Positions 23,027-35,566 of a DNA stretch of 64,000 nt are shown piece after piece. The position numbers and the translations under genes are program-made. Numbering within the stretch: the first letter of the stretch is position 1; the number at the start of each line of letters is the position of its first letter. The notes under the pieces were generated by a model that was not told the DNA's origin, ran no database searches, and was given only the letters and a program-made list of their open reading frames with translations. Source of the stretch: Puccinia triticina (lineage: Eukaryota > Basidiomycota > Pucciniomycetes > Pucciniales > Pucciniaceae); contig NC_070573.1 of NCBI RefSeq assembly GCF_026914185.1, positions 1,488,001-1,552,000 on the forward strand, given 5' to 3'.

Positions 23027-25539
23027 CGGTCTCGTCAATATTCTTACTTTTTTTTTTTTGGACGCGCGGGGGTTTTTTAGGTTTCTTTGTTGGAATATCG
23101 ACCTCGATATCGGCACTAACCATTCGAATATGACCCGTCAAGCCGTTCAGTCCTTTCCCTTCCCCCCCTTCTTTCCTTTCCCTTTACCTTGTTTTTTTCT
23201 GACTGGAATACTGATTCTTGGATTTCCCCTTTCTCGTTTTGTGTGCGGCGCCGATTTTAGTTTGTCGGCAAATTGGAAGACTGATCCCATTCTTCTTTGT
23301 ACACCAACACAACACCAATCTTCTTTTTCCCTCCTCAGTTATTGCCTCCTCACTACTCGTTCCTCCTTTTTTTTATCAGCTCAAATGCATATTTCTCGTT
23401 GTCTATTATTTTCTTATTTTCTGTTGTAAACTTCAAAATGTACATGTATGTGGTTCGACGTAAGAGAGAAAGTAGATTATTACAACCTCACATAATCAGT
23501 TATACACAGCTCTTTCTCTTCCACAAGATCTTTTCTCAGGTGACTGAATGTAATCATCTATATTTTTATGTGTACTATGAAAGTTCCATCATCATCATCA
23601 ATTTTTTGGATTTGAATAAGTCTTGAGGCTTGAAAAAACAACTCCCAAATGTTTGTTGCCCCATGCCATTGGCTGACTGGATCAAAATCTGAAATCAGTA
23701 CTCCACATGTTGTATCATCAAACTCAAATTTTGGGTTTCTGTGAGCTTGTCACAGCGCGGCGATCTGCCGCGATAGGCTGCGATGGCACGGGAGCGGCCA
23801 CGCCATTGTCGGATAGCAGGTCGGGAAATCCAATTGGCATCTTCGGATCCAGGAGGCCGGCCAGCCGGATCTTCGAGACAAATCCAATCCTGTGCCTGCA
23901 AGGGGGCATTTTCATGTTTCATGTCTGACACAATTGTTCTTGTACATTGCTTGAAACAAGTGGGTACCGTACCCAGTACTGCCTGTGGGAGCTTATGGAA
24001 GTCCAACGCGATCAGCCAAACTCCAAAACAAAACAACGCCATGGACAAGAGGATGCAAGCGCATAAGTGCCTCTCCATCAGGTTTCAACATCACCCACCC
24101 GTCCCCATTGTTACGCTTCTCCTCCCTCGTTAAGATCACACGATGCGATTCAGCGCATCGAGCACCCTACGCCTGTTATTTTTGATCTGTCAACTGGCAG
24201 AGAGCACACAAGCAATCCACGTTGTTCCCGAGACTGCCAACGCGCCAGTTCCTCGGTAAGGGATTCCTCCATTGCCAGGTCAGCCGCGAGAAGTAGGCGG
24301 AACTCCATGGCCAGGTCGGCGGCGAGAAGCAGGCGGAAGGCTCTCCGAGAGCTGGGGCGTCCACCGCAACGCAGGTATCGCGACTCTCGATATTCCACAC
24401 AACGTAAAATAACCCTACTCCCATACATCTTTCTCTCTCTCGTTTCTCTTTGCATTACAAGCACCGGATGGCCGGTTCTTCATTGTCCTGCTAAATCAGA
24501 ACTGTCACAACAATTGCTTTTCTCACAATAGGATCTTCGGCACGGTTTCCAGGTAGGCCTCGAGATTGTTGAACATTTCAATCAGATCCAGACAATCCAG
24601 ACATCATGGATTGCCCAAAGAACCTTATCAACTCTCACTGTTTTCTACGATCTCTTCCTGTCTAGCATTTCAAACACCTGAAGATGCAGAGGCAAGCATA
24701 CGTGAGCGCTGATCTATATCTCCAAATGTGTGGATGCACGTAATTGAGAGCGATAGGAAAACAATTCACCAGGAAAATTTTCATGTCAACTGGGGGCAGG
24801 TGACGTGAAGGCATCTCCAGTTTGGTCTCCATTCCAAATCCACTCTGAAAATCAGCCCACCACTTGTACTGCTCATTCCAACAAGCAGGTTCATTCATGT
24901 TCAGCTCACTTCATGAGTATGTCCTCACGCTAGCATGGCTCATATTCTGCTCAGAAAACGTATGTATATGTATATGTACATATGTACATAAATGAGCTGT
25001 GCTTGGGATTGCCAGATTCACATGCACACGTGTAGTCTGACGCCTTGGTCCTCGCACCCATCTGGGGTGCACCTGCTCCCGGAGGACCCACTTGGCTAAC
25101 CTCTCCTCCCTTGCGGACACTTCTCGGCCCTTAGGATCCCTCTCAGGGGACCTCAAGCCAATGCAAGGCCATGAGGAGGGGAATCCCTAGCGGACTGGGG
25201 ACCACACCTCCCCCCAACCCTCACACAGGAGTCTTGGAGTCCCCCTCCCGGGTTCTCGGGACTCCTTGGGCACTGCAACATAGCACCGAGCCTGTGAGTA
25301 GGAACAAGACGGCTCCCACCGCAAGTTTGAGTGTACATAACTTCCAGGATGTATGTGCAATATGAGTAGGGAGGGATGGGATCAGTTAACCAAGTAAAAA
25401 TAAGTTTAAATCTCAGTTACATGATTGTATCACAAGGTTATACTTGGTGGTAAGACCGGGTAAGACCTATGTAATAGCAATGTATTGATCATGGCAATGT
25501 ATGCACATTGCCATCCTTTTTGGGGTGGTGAAACAAGCT
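23027..25539. other. long intergenic stretch with minor repeats
   Basis: T-rich 3' UTR-like sequence to about 23.6 kb. Near 24270-24345 a unit of about 33 bp (gccaggtcagccgcgagaag type) occurs twice in tandem. A TATG/TACA microsatellite lies near 24958-24990. A GC-rich patch with CCCTCCCGGG-like palindromes lies at 25.0-25.35 kb. No gene is recognised on either strand. Confidence 0.4.
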
Positions 25540-25626
25540 TTTTGCTTTTGCGTAATTAGCCTCTCTGGTGAGACTGGGCTGCCGCCCAGACCCGCTCACC
25601 ACAATTGGCTTAGTTAAGCTCATACA
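25540..25626 (-). repeat. terminal palindrome repeat, inverted relative of 35567-35665
   Basis: About 85 bp nearly identical, in inverse orientation, to 35567-35665. It holds the hairpin GGTGAG..TGGGC/GCCCA..CTCACC and ends in GGCTTAGTTAAGCTC, the inverse of the GAGCTTAACTAAGCC end of the 15.2-kb foldback element. It is probably the end of a truncated or nested element. Confidence 0.6.
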
Positions 25627-25629
25627 AAA

Positions 25630-26386
25630 AACCTAATTGCACACTTACCACACCACTTGTGCTAGGCTAGCTTAACAAACAAGTGAAGGAGCCCCTGTCT
25701 GTGCCAACCTCACTTCATCAGAACTTTTGGGGGCCAGATCAAAATCCCATAAAGCTTAAAAATAAAATGCAGGACGCCAGGCTTTAATAGCTTGCGCCGG
25801 AACATCACAAAATCCTTCTGGCCATTGAAAATGTGGATTCTGCCTTCAGTTACCTACCAAGCAGTGCCTGGTTGCAGAGAACAAACCATAAATGCAATCA
25901 GAGAGAGTTTACTCAAGGAGGAAACTGTTGACTTGATGCATTCAGAATGAAACTTGATTGATGAAAGAAAAAATGCCCAAAAATGAAGGAAAGAGAGACA
26001 GTTTGGAACCTCTCATTAACAAGGAAGTGAATCTTTGACACTAATGGAAGCTGGAAGTGCAAATAACAGATTTAACAGGAAGAAAAGGAAGAAATCAGGG
26101 GAAACAAGAGAGAGAAATTGATGCACATCAACAGAGGAGGAAACAAATTCTGAAGGAAAGCTGGAAGTTTAGTGAGGATATCAGATTAGCACCAAACTTA
26201 AAGAGAGAAATCAAGGAAAAATAAATAATAGACCAAATCATACACATCAATATAGGAAGAAAATTCCAGGTTTTTGGACCAATTAATCAAATAATTTCAA
26301 CCAGCTTAATAAGGACCTTAGATCAATATTTTGATATTGTATCAAAATTATCAACACATAATTGGAAGTTTTAGCAATAAAAAAGT
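25630..26386. other. purine-rich AT-rich DNA downstream of copy B
   Basis: No gene recognised. The plus strand is strongly A/G-rich from 25.9 to 26.3 kb. Confidence 0.35.
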
Positions 26387-29300
26387 TCACACTGCCTTTT
26401 TCTTTCTGAAGAGATTAGTCACTTTTTGAAAAGACTTTTCAATACTTTGGTAAATCCGCTTCCACAATGAAGCCAGCCAGGTCTTCATATTGGTCTTGGG
26501 TGGTTTTCCTGCTTGTGGAATGACTTGGGTTTCTCCATCTCCAGGACCTTCAGTAATCCCTTTTGGATTAACACTGTCTGGGATTTTGTGGGTAGCTTCC
26601 TGTGGAACAGCTGTGGATTCTCTGTTTCCAGGGGTTTCATCAAACACCTTTGCAATAATACCAGTTGGTTTTTCGTAGGTAGTTGCTTGGGGAACAACTG
26701 GGGGCTCTAAAGAGTTTTGTTCTTGAATTAGGAGTGAACAAAAAAATTGTCAAAGTCAGATATTTGAATTCTTAGGAAGGATAATTTTTCTATGTGTTTA
26801 TTTTTTGACCCACCTTTGCTCTCCTTCCAACCAGAAAGGAGTGTTTTAACATCTTCAGGAACCCAGTGCTCATTGGAATTTCTTTGATATTGCACCACTG
26901 CATATTTTTTGAAAAGGTCTCTTGACTCGCCATTCAAATCTCCATGGAACAAATCAAGTACTCTGTCCAAGTTACTTTTTTCAGAAGTTTGTTTTTATGT
27001 GTTCATTAGTTTGAAATTTCTCTTTTGGTTTGTAAAATGGAAAATTTGATAAATACATACAGGCTAAATTGTGGTTGCAATTCTGTTTGTATAACTCTTT
27101 GATTTTTTCCACTTTCAAAATAGTTTAAAGGCCTTTATGAAGAAATTTTGATTATTTCAAAATCTATAAACATACCTTACGTAAATGAAAAAAGAAATGA
27201 ATCAAAAAGGACTTACAGTTTGCCCTTACGGTCTAGAGATTTCAAGGTAGCAGAAAGAAGTTGGGGCATCCAGATATGCTCCCCTTTGTGATCATTTAGG
27301 AAAGGAGCATATTTTTTGTAATCTTCATTAAAGATACCCCCTGCAACTTTATCAAATTGTTCAAATGACCTTTGTTTTTCAAGAAAAATGAATCATATCA
27401 GTTTGATCTTTCCATTCATGATGTTGTACAGTTTTATACATGATTTATTATCACAAAATAGGAAATCATACATGATCCTTTCATCAGATCTGAGTGGGAC
27501 TGATCAAAGAAATATTTTGAAGGGTAAGATTGTGGAATTGTCAGATATCTTTATACTAGTCATACATTATAAAATTAAGTCATATGCAAGGAAAAAAAGA
27601 GCAAGCTCACTCTTTGTAAATTTTCTGTTCTTCCAATCTTTGAGATCATTCTCAATATGTTTATGACTCCACTTCCAGTCTTCTCCAGCAAAGTCCTTTT
27701 CATCATCTGCTCCTCCATGAACCAAAAAGTTTTTGAACTCCTCCACATGCTCTTGTTTGAGCTCTGGATCATGTGCTCGAATGTAGTCCTCTAGTTTCCT
27801 ATTTTATTGGCATTGTGTTTTAATTTTACAAACAGATTCAATCAGCAGTTTTTTGCTTGATTCTCAAGAAGAAAAAATAAACATACATATTTTTCACTAT
27901 TGAAACAAGGCTATCAACCTGGCTTAGTGGATGAGAATTAACGCTTTATCATAAAAAAAATAAAATATCAAAAACTAGATCAGAAAATTCCATATGATGA
28001 GGAGTAATGAGGATCATAAAAAAATAATCACCTTCCATGAAAAGAATGTGACATGGACCATTTTGAAAATTGAGTTACAAGTTCCTTGGTGTCTAAATGT
28101 ATAGTATCCTTATATTCACTCTTCCACTTTCTTCCCCTGAGGAAACAATGGAAAGATATTTCATTGAAGGTTAGTATAAAATCATCCTTTTCACATGTTG
28201 GGGATTGGAAACCCATTTTCAAAACACCAGCATTCACATCCAATATTAGATGCTTTGAGAAAATAGGGAGATGTTCCATTAATCCAGAAATTTTGTAAAG
28301 ACTGTGAGGCCATGAAAGGATTAAGCCCTCTTGACCAACCAGCTGACATGGCCTCATCAAAGAATAATTTGTACTCCAGGTTGATGTTGATTGGGAGAGA
28401 TCCCTCAAGTCACAGCCAAAGATGTTGAAACTTGCATTTAACAGAATTTTACACCCTCCTGGCAAACATTTTTTTATGAAGGATATTAAGGGCTTCCCAT
28501 GAATAGGGTTGTGCAAAATCTCTGGATGGCACATATCCCTATCTGGACAATCTATGAATGAAAATTTCCACTGGGGTTGAAAGGTTTCCCACAGGGAGTA
28601 GATTATATCCCTTCTTTATGTTCATTATTTAAATGGAATTGTCATGAACAGAAAAGAACTCACACAGCCCATTCAGGAAAATTGTTCCGCAAATCTACTT
28701 TGAGGAAATGACTATTCATTTTATGTTCAGTATTTTTAACATATTCATCCACTGTTCCAATATTGGTGATTTTCATAGATTTAGATCAGTTATATTCTAT
28801 TCAAATAAAATTCATTCATTCTGTTATGGAAGACTTACAATAGTCTTTGATTTAGAAATGAAACAACAGGCAATACAAATCAGAATCCAATCTCTCTCCA
28901 TTTCAGTCCAAAATTTACACACTTCTCTGGCTGTTTTTTTTCAACCAATATATCAACCAAGAGGGAGTGCAATTTATCTTCTTCTTCTTTATATTCTGAT
29001 TGATTATTCAGACTATTAAAAAAGAATCACATTAACATCAAGATTAAAATCTAGTAAGAAAGAGGATTCAGAAAAGCAAAGATGACAGGATTACACACCC
29101 ATTTCTCCCCTTCTTAATCCTCTCTAGGTGTTCAGAAATCAGATCTGAGTGATAAAACTTCTGATTTTTGAATTTATCTGGGAGGGTGTTTGCTCTGCAA
29201 TAAGTTTGGGGTTAGTGTGGTAATCTATTGGATAATTAGCCTGGCATGTTTTTTTGGGCCTTTTTTTCTGAATTTTTTAACTCAAAGATTGAACCACATG

Positions 29301-30580
29301 AAATGGTCAACAAAGATATCCATTAAAGCCTCATTGACCAAATTATTACGTGTTCCACTAGCCCAAAATTGCATCAATGTCCTACAACCAAATTTTGTTG
29401 TATCAGTCAAGTCTTTTATGGAAGAAGATGTTCATCATATTCATTCAACTCACATTCCAGGATCATCTGATGTTGGGTCCTTTGGGATATTAAATGGATC
29501 ATGCTGGTATATCTTTTTCTCTTGTGTGCTAAATGCATTTGCCGCATGAATATTGAAATGTAAAAAGGGCAATGTTGATTTATTTCAATTCCTGAATCAT
29601 TGGCAAGGTCACCAAAAAATAACCTGCTTACAATCCTAATCCACCGTCTGTACCTGCATGTGATCTGGATGAAATGGGTTGTAATTGGAAGACAGTATCA
29701 ATATTGGTTTGAAACCAGGGAATCAAGAAAGCGTACATGGTTTCCTGATGCACAGCTGAATCCGCAAGTGCTTCACTAAATATTTTAAATAATTCAAATC
29801 TTGGGTGCTGCTATTCTCTGTTGTGGAAAAGATTGACTAACGCTGTGAATCTGATTGTAGAATAAACCACCGTATGAGTGGAATTTATAGAACGTCTAGG
29901 CGCAGAGAGTCTTTATAAAGACCAGCGAGTTAGTTGGAACACGACACGAGACTGAGTTGAGACGACTAGCAAGCACACCTTTATAAAGACCAGCGAGTTA
30001 GTTGGAACACGACACGAGACTGAGTTGAGACGACTAGCAAGCACACCTGATGTGTGATATGAGTTGAGACAGAAATGAGTAACTGAATGGATTTCACGAA
30101 CATAGAATGATAAAGATGAAAAACAATGAACCTTTATAAAGACCAGCGAGTTAGTTGGAACACGACACAAGACTGAGTTGAGACGACTAGCAAGCACACC
30201 TGATGTGTGATATGAGTTGAGACAGAAATGAGTAACTGAATGAAGAAAAGAGAAATAGAAAGCGGTACACGATTACTATTTAGACTAACATTCAATTAGG
30301 TTTCATTTAGGTTTACAACTATGAGTATCACTACATGACCGGTTGACGAGTATGCTACTACTGAGAATTCAATAGAATTTTCAAGGTCAGATCACAATTT
30401 AAAATGATCAATGTTTTCTTTGACGACTCACTTGGTTCCTGGGCCCTGGTCAACAACAACCTTGAGGCTGCCGCTGAGCATCCGCTTTGTCAATTTTATG
30501 GAAGGATATTGGTATGTTGGTTCTGGAAGCCACGCCACAAGTGCGCCATAAAAAACCAGCGCACAAGGATAAAATAACAT
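26387..30580 (-). pseudogene. secreted-protein family copy B, multi-exon, probably damaged
   Basis: Supported minus-strand exons: 30580-30432 (signal peptide MLFYPCALVFYGALVAW then an LTKR site), 29664-29632, 29528-29454, 29381-29298 (84 nt), 29194-29099 (96 nt), 29012-28923, about 28756-28664, 28538-28032 and 27798-27611. Further exon-like blocks lie near 27370-27215, 26970-26805 and 26647-26387. Exons to 28664 align with copy A (446-2201) in order, phase and often length. Unlike copy A, this copy continues with charged helical modules of about 55 residues carrying FK..., W and L spacing (e.g. LEDYIRAHDPELKQEHVEEF). Likely defects are: the expected acceptor before 28756 reads GG instead of AG; the junction after 27611 does not keep phase; and no equivalent of the 9-nt microexon was found. 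It could still be a live gene with a different splice pattern. Function unknown. Confidence 0.6.
29911..30242. repeat. three near-identical 68-bp repeats in the first intron of copy B
   Basis: A 68-bp unit starting CTTTATAAAGACCAGCGAG occurs at 29911, 29979 (adjacent) and 30132. Copies 2 and 3 are each followed by the same 43 bp (30047-30089 and 30200-30242). Units differ by about one base, so the duplication is young. Confidence 0.9.
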
Positions 30581-30868
30581 CGTTGGCAGTAATATAGTGG
30601 TGTGTGCTTCTTGGAGCCAAAATAAAAATGAGTGATTAGAAAGAAGTTTGCAAGAACAGTGAGGTATAACCAATTTTGGTAAGGAATGTATGTGAACTTG
30701 TGTATGACTAGTGAAGTGCCAGAAGACAGTCTAAAAAGCCAGATCACTGTTTGAGCATTTAGTTAAGAGAGTGGTGTTGGGGGAGAAACCACTTCCAGGA
30801 GAAGAGCCGCCCTTATCTGTGAGTCTTGAAGGGAAGCAAGTATCTACAGCCTCTAGTTGGGACACATC

Positions 30869-31330
30869 TCATAACACTGCATGTACATATACTACGTCCG
30901 AGCCACTGCAATGTTGCACCTGCCTGTTGGACCAATCCTCATAACGGTTTCCACAACTGTTGAGGATGTTGAAACATTTGGTAAGTGATAAATGTGGCTG
31001 TTCATGTTGTGCTCGACGTCGCTTGTGCGGTACATACTTCCGACCGATGAGCTTCAGCGGTAGCCATGCCTCCCTGGATGACCTTACCCTATCATTTTCG
31101 GGCACTGCTTCTGGTGGAGCTGTACCCTGCTGCCGAGTGACTGTCCCCGCAGAAGCGCGGGACTTATTTTCAGTTGGAAACAGATTATGGTTCAACTCCT
31201 TCAACTCCGGCACCGCTTGCAAATCAAAGCCAGCCATGTCTGAGGAGCCCGGGCTAACCCCAAAATTATACTTTTGAAAGATCATTAGATTCTTGTCAGC
31301 CCTTGGTTCTTGCTGTGATAAGCTGATTAG
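30869..31330 (-). other. open minus-strand frame of unknown status
   Basis: A frame of about 140-159 codons is open on the minus strand upstream of copy B, with mixed composition (including a KRRRAQHEQPH segment). The longest version needs a TTG start. No domain is recognised; it could be an exon, a decayed gene or chance. Confidence 0.2.
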
Positions 31331-31639
31331 TGATATTAATTTTGCCAAAATCTGTACTTTTCAACACCCCTGTCCTAGAGCTTGCCGGGGTCCCCTCGTC
31401 TGCCAAGAGGTCACATTGGGCTGTACACTTCCTCTTAAAGTTTACGCGAGGCATCTGGCTAAACAAAGCCTCTCGAGAGTCTCCCCAAACGTCTCCGTGT
31501 GACCACGCTGGCTGCGTCCAATGTAGAACCAAACCAGACACCAGATGCAAGAAAAGAGACGTTCTCATAAGCATGAAAATGATGCCCCGTAGAGCATAAA
31601 AACGCATAGCAAATATTGTGATTGTTGTGGATAATCAAG

Positions 31640-32010
31640 CTAGGAAAAAAAAAACAAGAAAATAAGTTGATTAGGTTGATTATATAGCTACACCCGGGGA
31701 GTACCTCCACGGGGACATCACTCGGAATCCACGAGGATTCCACGATGAACCCGTGCAGCGGGCGGACCAGCGGCTCCTGGTCCACACGCCCACGTGCTCA
31801 CCACCAATTTGATCCAGGGGGTATCCACGGGATCACCTCGACGAATCCACGGAAGCCTTGGGCTTTCTGTGGGCACAGCGAGGACTCCTCGTGATACAAA
31901 CAAGAGACCCGGGCCAAATGGTCAGCTCCAAGTGGATCCTTGGTGGGCTTCACAGCACCCTGAGCTTGTCCGTGGTATCCACTCGCGGAGGAAGGGGCAC
32001 CATACTCAAT
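31640..32010. repeat. GC-rich foldback repeat (GGATTCCACGAGG family)
   Basis: An AT block (ending AAGAAAATAAGTTGATTAGG) is followed by inverted words of GTGGATCC/GGATCCAC and CCTCGTGGA type. A similar AT block with the same type of words occurs at 33.44-33.74 kb, and related words at 34.39-34.60 and 38.87-38.97 kb. No coding evidence. Confidence 0.5.
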
Positions 32011-32149
32011 CCGTCGGATATCATGTCATAAATTTGTACCGCCAGGGTCCCAAGCTGCTGCATTGCAATCACTTGCCCATGCAACATGAGAAAAAATAAC
32101 AATCACAAAAAGAGGAAAGCATGCAGAGAGAGAGAGCAACAGGGTGAAA

Positions 32150-33364
32150 AAAACAAGAATGAAGGATATTACAGAGGAAAAAGGCTGTCAGCCCCCCAGG
32201 AAAGAGAAGAAGAGCAAGACGCACAGCCAGCCGCAAGCTCGGCTTGCCCACCATCACAGCAGCACACACAATCTGGGCAAGCCCGGCCACTTGTTGTGGG
32301 CATTCCCACCGTAGTCGTTGTTGACAAGCTCCATTTCCACCTGGTGGTTGAGGCTGGCCTCATTCAGCTTGGCCAGGGACGCATCAACCTGGCAGCAGTA
32401 CCTGACCACCGAGCCAAGCAAGCCGTGGAGCGCAAGGCCGAGCTCGGTGTGCTTGGCGTCCTCGTCAGGGCCGTGGTGGTCGAGAGCCTTGTAGGCGCTG
32501 ATCAGCAGCTGGTGATGGTTGGCGTGGGGCGTAGGACTGAGGAGAGCAGTGCTGCCCACAAGGGACAAGCTTGCACGTGTTGGCGGACGGGCTGCTGCTG
32601 CTGAGCGGGTGAGGGTATCGCTTAGCTTGGCCAATGAGAGCTGCCGATGGCCCAGGACCAGCTGGGATTGGAGCAGCTTCGAGGAGGCGCCCAAGCTCAA
32701 GGAGCGGTTGTTGGCGTGTTGGCTGGGTGAGGAGGCTTTGTCTTGGTATGTGCTCCTCAGCAGTTGCGCGAACGGCTTCAGCTGGGGGACCCCCCTCCAG
32801 AAGCACCTCCTCTCAACGTCCGGTCTTGCTTGCCTATCAGTGTGGAGCAGGGCGAGCTGAGGATGAGGCTGCTTGGATGGGCGCTGATCCGGGAGGCAGC
32901 GCGAGCCAAATGGAGGTGGATGTCCTGATGATCTGTGTGTGTGTGTGTGTGTTGAAATGGATGAGTCAGTTGGCTAGTGTGAGTGGCTTTTGAGACGACA
33001 CCACTAACTTTCTAATGTCCATTTGCTTGTCCGACTCCTTGAGCCGGCCGAATCCGCCTTGCGCGGCGGCATAGACTGGGTGTTTGTGTATGTGGTGGTG
33101 GAAGTCTGGTCGGCTGGGATTGGCAGGATTCCCCGGGCGAGCCAGAAAATGGCTGTGGGAGTGGGTAACGCTGGGGGCTGCTGCTGCTGCTGGCTGGGTG
33201 TGTGATCCGGGCGTGCTGGCAGTGGAGGTGATGGTGGTGCTGGTTGAGTCGGGGGTAATCAGGGCTTTACCTTGCCACAAGGGGACTTGTTTTTTTTTTT
33301 TTTTTTGGATAAAGCAAAGGAAACCTAACCAGGTGGAGCTGTTTGACAGTGATGAGACCCACAA
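32150..33364 (-). pseudogene. possible decayed or unrecognised minus-strand gene
   Basis: Minus-strand frames look partly protein-like: a His/Pro-rich part ending GGFGRLKESDKQMDIRKLVV (about 33000), and a helical part at about 32700-32250 (LSLGASSKLLQSQLVLGHRQ; then LLISAYKALDHH...VDASLAKLNEASLNHQVEMELV). An AC microsatellite ahead of an AG at 32925 could serve as a splice acceptor between them, but I could not build a clean exon chain. A helical BAR-like fold is conceivable, not shown. Confidence 0.25.
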
Positions 33365-33429
33365 TGCACCATGGCCGCGCTACAAGCATATGTAAAAGCA
33401 TAAGCGGAGAAGCTGTGGAATCAGAATCA

Positions 33430-33740
33430 CAGAATTTGACAAGTGTGGCTTCCACGGCACACAAAAGCTACTCTTGTGGACTCCACCGTAAATAAATTGA
33501 CTCGCGGGGAGTCCACTGAAGTTTTCTTGTCGGAGCCACGAGGATCCGAGACCCCTGTCCATTTCCGACGGGGAGCCCACAATTGCCAGGGGCACGGTGA
33601 ATTCCACGTCGGTTTCACCAATCTGGTGTCACCCGTCGGATCCACACTGCCTCGCGGTAAGAAGTACCCCCGCCGTGTATAGTGACAAAAACAAAAGAAA
33701 ATAAGTTAATTGGGGTAATTAGGTAGCTATAGTGATTGCT
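33430..33740. repeat. second copy of the GC-rich foldback repeat
   Basis: Inverted words around TCCACGG/CCGTGGA and CGAGGATCCG, bounded at right by the AT block AAAATAAGTTAATTGGGG that is also present at 31.65 kb. Preceded by a T20 run near 33290. Confidence 0.5.
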
Positions 33741-33899
33741 ATAGGAATAAGAAGAAGCACCAAGTTGATAGAAAGATGTCAGTTTGCGTAGACCATTGGT
33801 TTTACAAAAAAAAAAAGAAAAAAAGAGAGATTAAGACAAATTTTTATACCATGACCAAAAAGAAATAAAAAGAAAAACATCAAAGAAGCTATAGAGAAA

Positions 33900-34390
33900 A
33901 AGAAAAGATATGTTTTTAGTATTCGTCGATCTCGACGAACCCGCCATCACTTTCGCGCATCCAAAGCTGTTGACCAGCTGGCGCACCACCATCGGCGGCG
34001 GCGGCGGCGGTTGACGGCTGAACGTGAGCAGCGGTGATGATGAGCGGTAACTGACTAGAGGCCGGAGGTTCAGGCGAGCCGGTGGTAGGGGTGGTGATGA
34101 CAATGGTAGGCAAACAATCGAGAGGCGGGTGGGAGCGGCGAGAGCAGTGGGGGATCCAGTCCTGCTGTCGTTAGTGCCGTCATGGTGGATGACGATTCTT
34201 CGCGTGCCGCTGTGGGTGCTATTCCGGGCCAACTGGTCGGTTGGATCGGAGCAATCTGGGTCGAAAGGGGAAGTGCTGATGCCTCCGACGTAGCGATTTG
34301 TGTCTTCAGATCGACGCCCGTCGACGACTCTTGAATGGTCCTCCTCGTCCTCCGGATGATGGGAGCTGAAGGCGTTCGGCCGTAGGCCAG
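33900..34390 (-). other. protein-like minus-strand fragment
   Basis: Minus-strand sequence encodes a polar stretch (HHPEDEEDHSRVV..., TRRIVIHHDGTNDS) and, in another phase, a Pro/Ala-rich stretch ending GQQLWMRESDGGFVEIDEY before a stop at about 33918. This may be the end of a spliced or frameshifted gene whose 5' part is cut off by repeats. Not recognised. Confidence 0.25.
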
Positions 34391-34609
34391 TGGACGGACT
34401 CGCTAGTTCAAGTACACGCCGGGGGTACTTCCTCGCGAGCAGGTTCGTGAATCCGAGAAGGAGCTGTTGATCCGTGGAACCGACGAGGATCAGCTCGGTA
34501 AGTGCTCGGTAAGCTCGTCGGTTCCACAGAACATCATTTTCCCCGTGGAACCGACGGGCTTGTCCCTTTTCCCCATCGGTTCCACGAAGCACACTCCTGG
34601 AAGAGCTTA

Positions 34610-35566
34610 GAGCATCTCCACCGCGCGGGACTATCTGAGGGACTAAATCCCCAACTCGCACGACTGCGGCGCAGTTTTAGTCCTCCGCCCAAAGACTTTT
34701 TCACACCGCGGAGTCCCCAAAATAGCACCTCCAGGTTGTGAAAGGGGCTCCCCCAATTCCCCCCTGCTCCATGACCGGTCCTCGAAAGGAGGCACCCCTA
34801 TCGATAGCCGGTGCTGAGTCCTGACTGGACATCGTCATGCACCTCACCGGCCATCGATCAGTCCTCTTGATGGCCGATATTGCAGCCATTGATCGGTCCT
34901 CTCAATGGCCGATATCGATGTCCGTCAGTAGAAGTGCCCTCCTCTCAATCCAATACTTTGTATCAGACAAAGGAGAAAAACTCGGAACCCTCTGTCTTCT
35001 ACTTGGACCAATCTAGTTGTATCGGTCGGAGAGGAAGAAGGGGATTCCTTGGGGGATTTTGATGTCCAGTACCGGCCATCAAGAGGTATGTATTGATGAC
35101 CGGTACCGGCCATTGAGAGGTACATATCAATGTCCGGTATCGGCCATCCAGAGGTACTTATTGATGTCCGGTACCGACCGGACATCAATGTGTATTATGT
35201 AGTCCTCTCGATGGCAGTGGAAGCCATTGAGAGTTGAGTTCAACCTTTGTTGACCGGAGTGTTATGTAGATACTGTAGCTCGGCCGGTAACGGCCGAGAA
35301 TAGTGTACGTGCATGTTGAGGTTGGGGATATCGGGGTTTGTGTGCGGTGATGAGCGGAGTATCACAAGCCTATGGCTGTGTGATATGTGAGCCAGAGGGA
35401 CTATGTGGGGAGCTATGCTGTCCTAGATTTGGGACTGGTATAGGGCCCCAATGGGTTTTTCCTAGTTTAGGACCTCCTTTAGGGCCTCCGGTGTAGGGAC
35501 TAAACTGGGTTTGGGGGACTAAATTTGGTTTAGTCCCCTGACTTAGGGCCCGCGGTGGAGATGCTC
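34610..35566. mobile_element. 957-bp TIR element (MITE) with TTA target duplication
   Basis: Terminal inverted repeats start GAGCATCTCCACCGCG at both ends. TTA flanks it at 34607-34609 and 35567-35569. Removing the element and one TTA joins GAGC to TTAACTAAGCC, which recreates GAGCTTAACTAAGCC, the end motif found intact at 15.19 kb and inverted at 25.62 kb. The interior carries units of the ACCGGT palindromic repeat (34.77-35.22 kb). No transposase ORF. Confidence 0.92.

Noticed and set aside
21598..23133. 511-codon plus-strand frame overlapping the CTL transporter
   Set aside because: It is the shadow frame of a GC-rich gene, Gly/Arg/Pro/His-rich, and starts inside the real membrane-protein frame.
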